Part shown: positions 57,068 through 64,000 of the stretch, in pieces
Layout: each line of letters starts with the position of its first letter
How positions within the stretch are numbered: position 1 is the stretch's first letter
From: Ignisphaera sp.
GTDB lineage: Archaea; Thermoproteota; Thermoprotei_A; Sulfolobales; Ignisphaeraceae
Direction: 5' to 3'
Assembly (NCBI GenBank): GCA_038831005.1
Contig: JAWBKZ010000003.1
Coordinates: 124,001 to 188,000 of the forward strand
DNA length: 64,000 nt
Notes under the pieces: generated by a model
The model's input: the letters and a program-made list of their open reading frames with translations, nothing else
The model's database searches: none
What the model was told of the DNA's origin: nothing
Position numbers and translations under genes: made by a program

Positions 57068-57943
57068 ATGAAGGTACTGATCACAGGACTTATGGTTTAT
57101 GATTCGGGTAAAACATGGTTTACTGTAACTTTAGCTAGAAAACTTATTAGCAAAGGATTCAAAATATCTATATATAAACCTGTTTCAGGTCATAGTTTGT
57201 GGCATCAGTATTCAACTATTGTTGAAAGTATTGAAAAAGGTATGCTTTTTGGAGAAGATATTCTTAAATATGGAGAAGTTTTAGATATAAGGGACAGTAA
57301 GCGACTTGCATTAATGAATCCTATAGACATTCTATTTGCGCCTTTAGATATTGTTAAGTATATTGATGATAGAAATATAGAGAAAGCACTTGTAGATCTC
57401 GATAACCAGTTTCTACAGATGATTTTAGCTAGAGTAAGTTTCTGTCCAGATGGTATAACTAAACATTATGTGTTCGGAGAGAATACCTCTAGAACTACAC
57501 AAACAGTAAGAGAAGTAATAGAATCATTAGCAAAGAAGTTTAATGCTATAGAAACTGATGTTATGAGTTTTAATAGATTACTACAGAGCAAAGAAGTTGA
57601 TGACAAACTTAGTACATGTTTAGAGATGTTAACTAAAGGTAATGATGCTGTTTTAATTGAATCATTTAATAATTCATTAATACCATATATGGGGTTAATT
57701 AAGGAAGAAATAGATCTACTCTTTGTCGTGTATCCTAGCGTAGTGCTAATCTATAGGAGTAGCATCAAGGATTTAATGAGGTTTGTGACACAAAACATCC
57801 ATATCTATGGTGGTAAGGCTCTTGTAACAGATGTACTGGTAAACAATTTTAAGTATGATAAGTACTATGTACTCAAGCCTAGGGTCTCAATATATGACAA
57901 TGACGAAATATTTGACGATATCATTAAGTACATAGCTTTATAG
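57068..57943 (+). CDS. P-loop protein of dethiobiotin-synthetase/CobQ-like type
   Basis: ATG 57068 follows GGTGA by 5 nt. The N-terminus KVLITGLMVYDSGKTWFTVTLARKL is a Walker A in the deviant SIMIBI style of BioD/CobQ/ParA NTPases, followed by FKISIYKPVSGHS, like the substrate loop of BioD. The rest (291 residues) does not align by eye with BioD; no biotin genes are nearby. I call it a SIMIBI-class NTPase of unknown role. Its stop overlaps convergently with the aldolase gene. Confidence 0.65.
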   Translation: MKVLITGLMVYDSGKTWFTVTLARKLISKGFKISIYKPVSGHSLWHQYSTIVESIEKGMLFGEDILKYGEVLDIRDSKRLALMNPIDILFAPLDIVKYIDDRNIEKALVDLDNQFLQMILARVSFCPDGITKHYVFGENTSRTTQTVREVIESLAKKFNAIETDVMSFNRLLQSKEVDDKLSTCLEMLTKGNDAVLIESFNNSLIPYMGLIKEEIDLLFVVYPSVVLIYRSSIKDLMRFVTQNIHIYGGKALVTDVLVNNFKYDKYYVLKPRVSIYDNDEIFDDIIKYIAL

Positions 57944-58567
57944 GTTCTTTGATATATCAATCAATAATTTCACAAATAGCGTATTTAATTGTACTATTGC
58001 TAGATCTTCAATCGTTTCCGCTATAGTTTCAGCTTCATATATGTTTGTACCCAATGACACAACACCGTGTTTCTTCAATATCAATGCGTTAACATTTTTT
58101 GAAACCTTTTCCGCTACATTTTTTGCCAGCTCTTCACTTCCCGGCTCAGCTTCAGCCACATATTCTATGCCTTTTATATAAAACTTTGATTCTATCAGTA
58201 ACTTAGGATCTAGCTTCATATCTAGTAGATCTAATATCAATACGTTTGGATTGTGTGTATGAACTACTGCAGCAATATCTGGCCTAGATTTGTATATAGC
58301 TACATGAAATCTCCATTCACTAGAAGGTTTATGATGCCCCTCTATTATATTTCCATTCAAATCCATCTTAATCATATCATCAGTCTTTATCTCAGCCTTA
58401 TATATACTTGAAGGAGTAATCCATATATACTCCGTGCCAGGCACACGCACACTTATGTTGCCTGATAGGGCCGATATAAGCCCCCTTCGGTATAGGTTCC
58501 TCATAACAGTTACTATATCTTGTTTAATTAAATCTTCCACATCATAAAGCTCATAGAGACTTACCAT
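57938..58567 (-). CDS. class II aldolase/adducin-family protein (FucA-like)
   Basis: 209 residues. It has the zinc-binding histidines of the fuculose-phosphate aldolase family (VVHTHNPN and KKHGVVSLG), the phosphate-binding SGNISVR and ITPSSIYK, and the acidic residue in PSSEWRFH. The family covers fuculose/rhamnulose-phosphate aldolases and methylthioribulose-1-phosphate dehydratase (MtnB); the substrate cannot be fixed from this sequence. It is a single gene with a short leader. Confidence 0.85.
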   Translation of the reverse strand: MVSLYELYDVEDLIKQDIVTVMRNLYRRGLISALSGNISVRVPGTEYIWITPSSIYKAEIKTDDMIKMDLNGNIIEGHHKPSSEWRFHVAIYKSRPDIAAVVHTHNPNVLILDLLDMKLDPKLLIESKFYIKGIEYVAEAEPGSEELAKNVAEKVSKNVNALILKKHGVVSLGTNIYEAETIAETIEDLAIVQLNTLFVKLLIDISKNL

Positions 58568-58775
58568 TATAATTACCTAGAGCACTTGTGTCTTGATTAA
58601 TGTATTCGACAAATTTACACGCTTAGAGATAATATGCATTAATGAAGCTATAGATTAAAATTGTTGATTATCAATATATAAAGCACTTAAGAACGCTGGA
58701 GATCATCTAGAGTTAATGCAGGGTTACAGGAGAAGATAATAGCTGAGCTGCCGGTTTCAGAAGGTGATAAATAAA

Positions 58776-60032
58776 TTGAGTTTAAATGTTGAAAAGATTA
58801 GAGAGGATTTCCCTATATTCAAGAATAATCCTGATTTAGTGTATCTAGATAATGCTGCTACTACTCATAAGCCTATTCAAGTAATAGATGCCGTAAGAGA
58901 ATTCTATACAATGTATAATGCCAATATACATAGAGGTGTATACAGACTTAGTGTAAAGGCTACAGAACTTTATGAGGAAGCTCATACAAAAATTGCAAAA
59001 TTCATTGGTGCAAATAGTTGGGATGAAGTAGTATTCACTAAAAATGCCACAGATGCTATAAACATGATAGCTTACGCCTTAGGTTTCACATTCCTGGAAC
59101 CTGGAGATGAGATAGTGATTACTATTATGGAGCACCATAGTAATATGCTTCCATGGATAAGGATAGCTGAAATAAGGAAAGCTATGGTAAAGTTCGTAGA
59201 GGTGAATAGTAACGGTATCCTCAATTATGAACAACTAACTGAATTTGTTAACAAAAAAACTAAGATTGTAAGCGTGACACATGTATCTAATGTATTAGGG
59301 ACGATTAACAATTTACAGAGAGCATCAAAAATAGTTAGACAAAACTCGGAAGCAATGCTTATTGTTGATGGAGCACAATCAGTTCCGCATTTACCTATAA
59401 ATGTAAGAGAATTAGATATAGATTTCCTAGTTTTTAGTGGACATAAAATGCTTGGGCCTACAGGTATAGGGGTTTTATGGGGTAAGAGAGATCTACTGGA
59501 AAAAATGCTCCCAGCAATCTATGGAGGAGACATGGTAGAGAAAGTGGAAATAATTGTGAAAAATGGTACTATTGTGTATAAACAAATAAACTATAACATA
59601 CTGCCATGGAAATTTGAGGCAGGAACACCAAATATTGCAGCAGGCATAGGTTTGGCCAAAGCTGTAGAATATCTCGAGAACATAGGGATGCAGAACATTG
59701 AGACACATGAAAAAGAGCTAACAAAATACGCCATAAAACGCTTAAATGAAGAGCTAGAAGGATGTATAAAAATCTTAGGCCCTCAAGACCTAGATATCCG
59801 TGGAGGTATAGTTTCATTCACTATGAAGGGTCTAGATCCACATGTAATTGCAACACTTTTATCTATGAACAACGTAGCTATTAGAGCGGGATTTCATTGT
59901 GCTCAACCACTACACATGTTCTTAGGTCTTTCAAAAGGAAGTGCTCGAGCAAGTTTCTACATATATAATGACTATAGAGATATAGATGCATTCGTTAACG
60001 AACTCAAGAAGCTACGAAGTCTGGCTAAGTAA
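58776..60032 (+). CDS. sufS: SufS-type cysteine desulfurase
   Basis: TTG 58776 has GGTGAT 7 nt upstream; the GTG at 58764 overlaps that site. PLP enzyme that releases sulfur from cysteine as a persulfide. Key residues are DNAATTHKP, the histidine in EHHSNMLPW, the PLP lysine in SGHKMLGPTG and the active cysteine in IRAGFHCAQPLH. No SufB/C/D/U lies nearby; the next gene is TusA-like, suggesting a sulfur-relay role. A TATA-like CAATATATAAAG lies at about 58671-58682. Confidence 0.93.
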   Translation: MSLNVEKIREDFPIFKNNPDLVYLDNAATTHKPIQVIDAVREFYTMYNANIHRGVYRLSVKATELYEEAHTKIAKFIGANSWDEVVFTKNATDAINMIAYALGFTFLEPGDEIVITIMEHHSNMLPWIRIAEIRKAMVKFVEVNSNGILNYEQLTEFVNKKTKIVSVTHVSNVLGTINNLQRASKIVRQNSEAMLIVDGAQSVPHLPINVRELDIDFLVFSGHKMLGPTGIGVLWGKRDLLEKMLPAIYGGDMVEKVEIIVKNGTIVYKQINYNILPWKFEAGTPNIAAGIGLAKAVEYLENIGMQNIETHEKELTKYAIKRLNEELEGCIKILGPQDLDIRGGIVSFTMKGLDPHVIATLLSMNNVAIRAGFHCAQPLHMFLGLSKGSARASFYIYNDYRDIDAFVNELKKLRSLAK

Positions 60033-60112
60033 ATTAGGAACATGAGTGATTATATGAACTAAGTATTTAAGCTAAATTAATGCAAAAATATTGTGGAAAT
60101 AGGTGTAACACG

Positions 60113-60346
60113 ATGACTATAACAATAGATCTAACAAAAGAGGATGTATCCTGTGTTGAACATCCTATAGTAAAGCTTGTAAGAACTCTTAGTGACCTTA
60201 ATGAGAGTGAGGTTATAGTGATTGTTAGCAAAGATGATATTCCATCCGGTAAAATACTTGAAATGATAGCTGATAAAATAGGATACAAAATTATCGAGAT
60301 GACTGAAAATGAGAAAACCATAAAAGCTAAGTTTATCAGGATTTAA
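60113..60346 (+). CDS. TusA/SirA-like small protein
   Basis: 77 residues. The pattern DLTKEDVSCVEHPIVKLVRTL, then SEVIVIVSKDDIPSGKILEMIADKIGYKIIEM follows the TusA fold (strand, Cys, Pro-containing helix, strand, helix, strand). The CxxxP spacing is longer than the CPxP of true TusA, so sulfur transfer is plausible but not sure. It is 80 bp after sufS on the same strand. Confidence 0.55.
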   Translation: MTITIDLTKEDVSCVEHPIVKLVRTLSDLNESEVIVIVSKDDIPSGKILEMIADKIGYKIIEMTENEKTIKAKFIRI

Positions 60347-60681
60347 ATTAACGTCATAATCGGATTTTGGTCACGATTTTAAATTATTCATATTAGTTTC
60401 GATAATACTGGATTATCAATTTGTTGCTGACAATCTCTCACCATTAGGTGAATACCATGTTGTATGTTTCAAGCTTAGGGCTCAGTATATAATTCAATTC
60501 CATAAAATCATGAATGCATGTTTTAATCATTACTTGATTCTACATAAGAATTGAATTTCTAGATAAGATAGTGAGGTATAGATAAATTCAAATATTATCC
60601 ACCAACATACATGACATAAACATTTTTATACTTCTGTATACATCTGTACCTTAGGCGTCATATACTGTATTGGGTGTTTTA
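60347..60681. promoter_or_regulatory. regulatory gap upstream of the tandem RHH-like genes
   Basis: The gap has no gene. A TATA box TTTTTATA is at 60623-60630. Just downstream TCTGTA occurs twice, at 60633-60638 and 60643-60648, exactly 10 bp apart and overlapping the expected transcript start, a likely operator. Further up, AATTCAATTC (60491-60500) is the exact reverse complement of GAATTGAATT (60548-60557), a 10-bp inverted repeat with a 47-bp spacer. Confidence 0.45.
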
Positions 60682-61254
60682 ATGCCTAGGAGGAGAATGA
60701 TGCCTATTTCTGAAGAAATAATAGATGAAGCAATAAAAGTTGGAGAAAGGATAGGGATACCGTATCTAGTTCTTGTAGAGAAGATACTTTCATCTGTTCT
60801 TAGGATTATGCAGCATAAGGGTAATATTCTTGAAGTGCTATCTATGGTGGATGCACTAGATGATATTAAAAGACTTGGGGGAATTCTGTTTCCTGCTTCT
60901 ATGGTTAACAGTTCTCTAATAAACTTTAAGAGTGATTCGTTTCAAACACTATGTAATGAATATATTAAAATGTGTACATGGTTTGGTGAACTAAGTAGAA
61001 TTAAGAGGTCTGCAACAGTAAATGAATTTAAATCGGTTTTAACTTTATGGCTTCCCACGGCATCAATGGATGTTTCGCACAATGGTGACGATTATAAATT
61101 TGTTATAGGATTTCTAGGGTATAGCCCAGAAGTGGTGAGTTTAGCACGATGTATAATTGAAGGACTTATTAGAGGCTACGACTTAAATGCATCAGAGATG
61201 ATAGTTAAAGACTTCTTTATAGTCGTTAGGGTGAGAGGCTTTGTCGAAGAGTAG
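60682..61254 (+). CDS. small protein with RHH-like N-terminus (1 of 2)
   Basis: ATG 60682 has GGGTG 5 nt upstream; 190 residues. The beginning PRRRMMPISEEIIDEAIKVGERIGIPYLVLVEKIL has the strand-helix-helix pattern of ribbon-helix-helix DNA-binding domains. The remainder is a mixed alpha/beta domain with three cysteines that I do not recognise. It overlaps the next gene by 14 bases, and both have an N-terminal RHH-like part with a separate C-terminal domain. Confidence 0.55.
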   Translation: MPRRRMMPISEEIIDEAIKVGERIGIPYLVLVEKILSSVLRIMQHKGNILEVLSMVDALDDIKRLGGILFPASMVNSSLINFKSDSFQTLCNEYIKMCTWFGELSRIKRSATVNEFKSVLTLWLPTASMDVSHNGDDYKFVIGFLGYSPEVVSLARCIIEGLIRGYDLNASEMIVKDFFIVVRVRGFVEE

Positions 61255-61738
61255 AAGATGTATAGGTATCGATACAGAGTTAGCTGAAGAACTAAAGAAC
61301 ATATCTAAAGCTAGAGGTATGAGTATTGTTAACTATTTACGTAAACTTCTAGAGGAATTAATAGACCTAGAGAAACAGGGATATTACGTACCTGATCTAC
61401 TTCATGAAAAAAAGATCGAGTTAGTTTTATCTAAACTAGGATTTGTTTATGTTCCTTCAGAAGTAGTATCAGAAACACTTAAGCCTGAGGATGTTGAGAC
61501 AATAGGAGAAAAAATTGGTAAAGCACTGATTGAACTTGATTTAGATATTGAGGAAATTATAGAAAGAATAGCTATAAAAAACGATATAGCTATTGTTCAA
61601 CGTAATTCAATAATATTGATCCCAACAGTTGGTGTGAAAGAAATGATAAAATATATTTTAATAGGTATAGCCAAAGCCGCAGGCATACCTGTATCCACAT
61701 CAGGTAGTACTGTGATGATTAGAAGTAAACGATATTAA
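61241..61738 (+). CDS. small protein with RHH-like N-terminus (2 of 2)
   Basis: TTG 61241 with GGTGAG 7 nt upstream, inside the end of the preceding gene; 165 residues. The N-terminus RRCIGIDTELAEELKNISKARGMSIVNYLRKLLEEL is a convincing ribbon-helix-helix. The C-terminal domain (about residues 60-165) ends with a strand-rich segment, IPVSTSGSTVMIRSK, resembling the end of the partner. The pair may form a hetero-oligomer and autoregulate through the repeats upstream. Confidence 0.6.
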   Translation: MSKSRRCIGIDTELAEELKNISKARGMSIVNYLRKLLEELIDLEKQGYYVPDLLHEKKIELVLSKLGFVYVPSEVVSETLKPEDVETIGEKIGKALIELDLDIEEIIERIAIKNDIAIVQRNSIILIPTVGVKEMIKYILIGIAKAAGIPVSTSGSTVMIRSKRY

Positions 61739-61837
61739 AATACGAATATTATATCACGATTCCCGAAACTTATTAGGTAGACATCTTTATATGAATTTAT
61801 AATCTTTCCTACATATTTTCTCTAAAGGTGATAATAT

Positions 61838-62644
61838 GTGATAGATCTAACTATACTGTTTGTAGCATTCTTAGTAACCATTATTATGGCTCTGATACTG
61901 TCAAGGTACATTAGAATCGTGAAAGAATGGGAACGCTTTATAGTTCTTCGGTTAGGCAGATATCAAGGTGTTAGAGGACCTGGACTTATTTTCTTAGTTC
62001 CATTTATAGATAGAGGTGTCACCGTTGATCTACGTATTACTACAGTTGATGTTCCTAAACAAGAGGTTATAACTAAGGACAACGTAACTGTGACGGTTGA
62101 TGCTGTAGTTTATTATCGTATTGTCGATCCTGAAAGTGCTGTTCTAAAAATTAAGGATCCACATTATTCTGTAGCACTTCTTACACAAACAACAATAAGA
62201 GATGTTATAGGTCAAGTAGATCTAGATACTCTACTCACCCAAAGAGAAGAAATAGGCAAAACTATACAGTCTATTGTTGATAGAATTACAGAAGTTTGGG
62301 GTGTGAAAATATCTCTACTAACACTAAAGGCTATAGAACTTCCTCAAGGACTTATAAGAGCTATGGCTAAACAAGCAGAAGCAGAAAGACTTCGAAGAGC
62401 TAGAATTATTGAAGCAGAAGCAGAAAGAGAAGCCGCTAAGATACTATCTGAAGCCGCCATAGTGTATGAAACTCATCCGACTGCATTAAGGTTAAGAGAG
62501 CTTCAGACATATACAGATATAGCTAGAGAAAAGAATCTAATAATAATAACAGAAGCCTCATCTAAATCAGCATCAACTGCTGCCGCCATATCTACAGCAT
62601 TATCCGGTAGATATCCTTCTCAGGCTGAGAAGAGTGAAGAATAG
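61838..62644 (+). CDS. stomatin/prohibitin (SPFH) family membrane protein
   Basis: GTG 61838 with GGTGAT upstream; 268 residues. An N-terminal membrane helix (LTILFVAFLVTIIMALILS) is followed by the SPFH domain (KEWERFIVLRLGRYQGVRGPGL, VPKQEVITKDNVTVTVDAVVYYRI) and a coiled-coil helix rich in Ala/Glu (about residues 175-225). The downstream gene is the NfeD protease, overlapping by 11 bases; this stomatin-NfeD pair is widespread, and in Pyrococcus the protease cleaves the stomatin C-terminus. Confidence 0.95.
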   Translation: MIDLTILFVAFLVTIIMALILSRYIRIVKEWERFIVLRLGRYQGVRGPGLIFLVPFIDRGVTVDLRITTVDVPKQEVITKDNVTVTVDAVVYYRIVDPESAVLKIKDPHYSVALLTQTTIRDVIGQVDLDTLLTQREEIGKTIQSIVDRITEVWGVKISLLTLKAIELPQGLIRAMAKQAEAERLRRARIIEAEAEREAAKILSEAAIVYETHPTALRLRELQTYTDIAREKNLIIITEASSKSASTAAAISTALSGRYPSQAEKSEE

Positions 62645-63965
62645 CATTTGTCTCATTATTATGTCTATAATGATATTATGTTTTGATATACAATTTCTTA
62701 CATTAGTTACTACGGATAGCTCTAATAACATTATTGAAGAAGCATTTGTTATAAAAATAGAAGGTTATACCTCGTTAATAGATACTCCTGTGCAAGAATA
62801 TGTGACTAACGCTCTAAACATTGCTAAGAACAGAAATAAACCCTTAATAATATATATTGACACCTATGGAGGATATTTAGATTCTGCCCTCACGATATCG
62901 AAAGTTTTGCTCGAAGTCGAAGTACCTGTCATAGTTTTCGTAAGAGATAAAGCATATAGTGCAGGAGCATTAATATCAATAGCGGCACACATTCTCGTTA
63001 TGAGGCCTACAGCTGTCATAGGAGCAGCACAACCTATATCAATAAATCCCGTTACAGGAGAAATAATTTTTATAAATGAAAGCAAAATTTTGAATCCAAT
63101 ATTAAAAAATATGGAATTATGTGCTGAAGCAAGGAAAAGGAATACCACAATTATCAAGCGCTTTGTCTATGAGAACCTTGTCTTATCTGGTAAAGAAGCT
63201 CTTCAGTATAAAGTCATAGACTATGTTGCCGATAGCATTGAGGAACTTCTATCACATCTTCAAGGTATAGAGGTAAACATATCGGGAGTTATCTGGAGAT
63301 TATATATAAATCGATACGAGGAACTTCCTCCAAGTCTAGACATATATGTCAAGATATTTCTTAGGAACTCTCTCGTAAATTCACTATTACTCTTTATAGG
63401 CATATTCGGAACACTAGGACTTCTATACACAGGTCGCATAGATCTTCTACCTATAACAATCATAGCGTTAATGTTGGCATTGTTTGGAAGCGATATAGAG
63501 GCTAAAGCTGTACCGGCGATACTTATAGCTTTAGGATCTATATTACTGTCAATAGAATTATTTGTAACTCCAGGTTTTGGTGTATTAGGAGTTTCAGGTA
63601 TAATTGCTATTATTATAGGATTATTATTAACACCGCTACCCTCAACTTTGTATACTGTAGGCATTGTAACCCTTTGGAGAATAATAACGGTTTTTGCAAT
63701 AGGTTTTGGAACACTATTTGTGTTCATACTTTATAAAGCTATACTGGTTATAAAGAAGCCTAGAAACATTAGATATGTACCAGAAGGTAAGGTAGTTGGA
63801 AAAGCTATAGACAGGCTAGAACCAGGTTTAAAAGGGTATGTATTAATCGATGGTGAATTATGGGAAGCAGAAAGCAATGAAGTAATAGAAGTTGGAGAAG
63901 AAGTAGAATTAATAGAAAGGAAGGGATTTATTGTAAGGGTTAAGAAGAGACCAAGAAATACATAA
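62634..63965 (+). CDS. NfeD-family membrane serine protease
   Basis: GTG 62634, 443 residues. A signal helix is followed by a ClpP-like protease domain: the oxyanion region IDTYGGYLDSA, the catalytic serine in DKAYSAGALISIAAH near residue 109 and the lysine in KEALQYKVIDYVAD near residue 192. Then come four membrane helices and a C-terminal OB-fold (GKVVGKAIDRLEPGLKGYVLIDGELWEAES). It is translated from within the end of the stomatin gene. Confidence 0.93.
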   Translation: MKNSICLIIMSIMILCFDIQFLTLVTTDSSNNIIEEAFVIKIEGYTSLIDTPVQEYVTNALNIAKNRNKPLIIYIDTYGGYLDSALTISKVLLEVEVPVIVFVRDKAYSAGALISIAAHILVMRPTAVIGAAQPISINPVTGEIIFINESKILNPILKNMELCAEARKRNTTIIKRFVYENLVLSGKEALQYKVIDYVADSIEELLSHLQGIEVNISGVIWRLYINRYEELPPSLDIYVKIFLRNSLVNSLLLFIGIFGTLGLLYTGRIDLLPITIIALMLALFGSDIEAKAVPAILIALGSILLSIELFVTPGFGVLGVSGIIAIIIGLLLTPLPSTLYTVGIVTLWRIITVFAIGFGTLFVFILYKAILVIKKPRNIRYVPEGKVVGKAIDRLEPGLKGYVLIDGELWEAESNEVIEVGEEVELIERKGFIVRVKKRPRNT

Positions 63966-64000
63966 TGGCATTACTACCTACATATACTATATAAGCTTAT

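Noticed and set aside
58716-58739. Seven-codon upstream ORF (MQGYRRR) before sufS
   Set aside because: No ribosome site and no special composition; a short chance ORF is the simplest reading.

Overview
The window is a low-GC stretch of a hyperthermophilic crenarchaeon. The evidence is a set of crenarchaeal or archaeal genes: ribosomal proteins L13e, L34e and S17e, Rpo8, Hjc, archaeosine-type TGT, SmAP3, ABCE1, the bifunctional FBP aldolase/phosphatase, a thermosome subunit, GGTG-type Shine-Dalgarno sites, many TTG/GTG starts and TATA-box promoters. The style suggests Desulfurococcales, possibly an Ignisphaera relative, but I hold the genus only as a guess.

Layout. 0-9.3 kb: a MoxR/VWA pair (cut by the window edge), pyruvate kinase, a KaiC-like ATPase, a TnpB-derived fragment, a bacterial-type MetRS and small unknown genes. 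9.4-26.9 kb: a surface-structure locus. It holds a 1.2-kaa membrane-anchored repeat protein, a VirB11/TadA-type ATPase with its TadC-type membrane partner, two small pilin-like genes, a membrane glycosyltransferase and a propeller-like protein. Facing these is a five-gene operon of pilin-like proteins, three of which share an unrecognised C-terminal module. 27-35.5 kb: cytidylate kinase, L34e, an EMC3/YidC-like protein, SecY, an intron-containing tRNA-Gln followed by a candidate box C/D sRNA, a second secretion ATPase, and the ribosomal cluster L3-L4-L23-S19-L2 with S19 and L2 in swapped order. 35.7-39 kb: flavoprotein, L13e, an unknown gene and a TtuA/Ncs6-like thiolase. 39-42 kb: a GC-richer foreign-looking island bordered by an internally deleted TnpB element with 12-bp inverted ends; it carries an exported protein and decayed ORFs.

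42-54 kb: Hjc, a PIN/VirB11 ATPase, triose-phosphate isomerase, FBP aldolase/phosphatase, ABCE1, a 24-codon Glu/Trp-only mini-gene just upstream of ABCE1, a Cgi121-like KEOPS subunit overlapping a MoaD-like gene, S17e, a thermosome subunit, a HerA-like ATPase and Rpo8. 54-64 kb: SmAP3, a TGT whose start is apparently displaced by one extra T, a long gene-poor gap, a P-loop protein, a class II aldolase, SufS with a TusA-like protein, two tandem small proteins with RHH-like N-termini, and a stomatin/NfeD operon.

Several genes form functional groups: gluconeogenesis/glycolysis (pyk, tpi, FBP aldolase/phosphatase), tRNA modification and sulfur transfer (TtuA-like, MoaD-like, Cgi121-like, TGT, SufS, TusA-like), and cell-surface assembly. 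The items I find most novel are the Glu/Trp mini-gene upstream of ABCE1, the large pilins with a common C-terminal module, and the two TnpB 3'-end relics.
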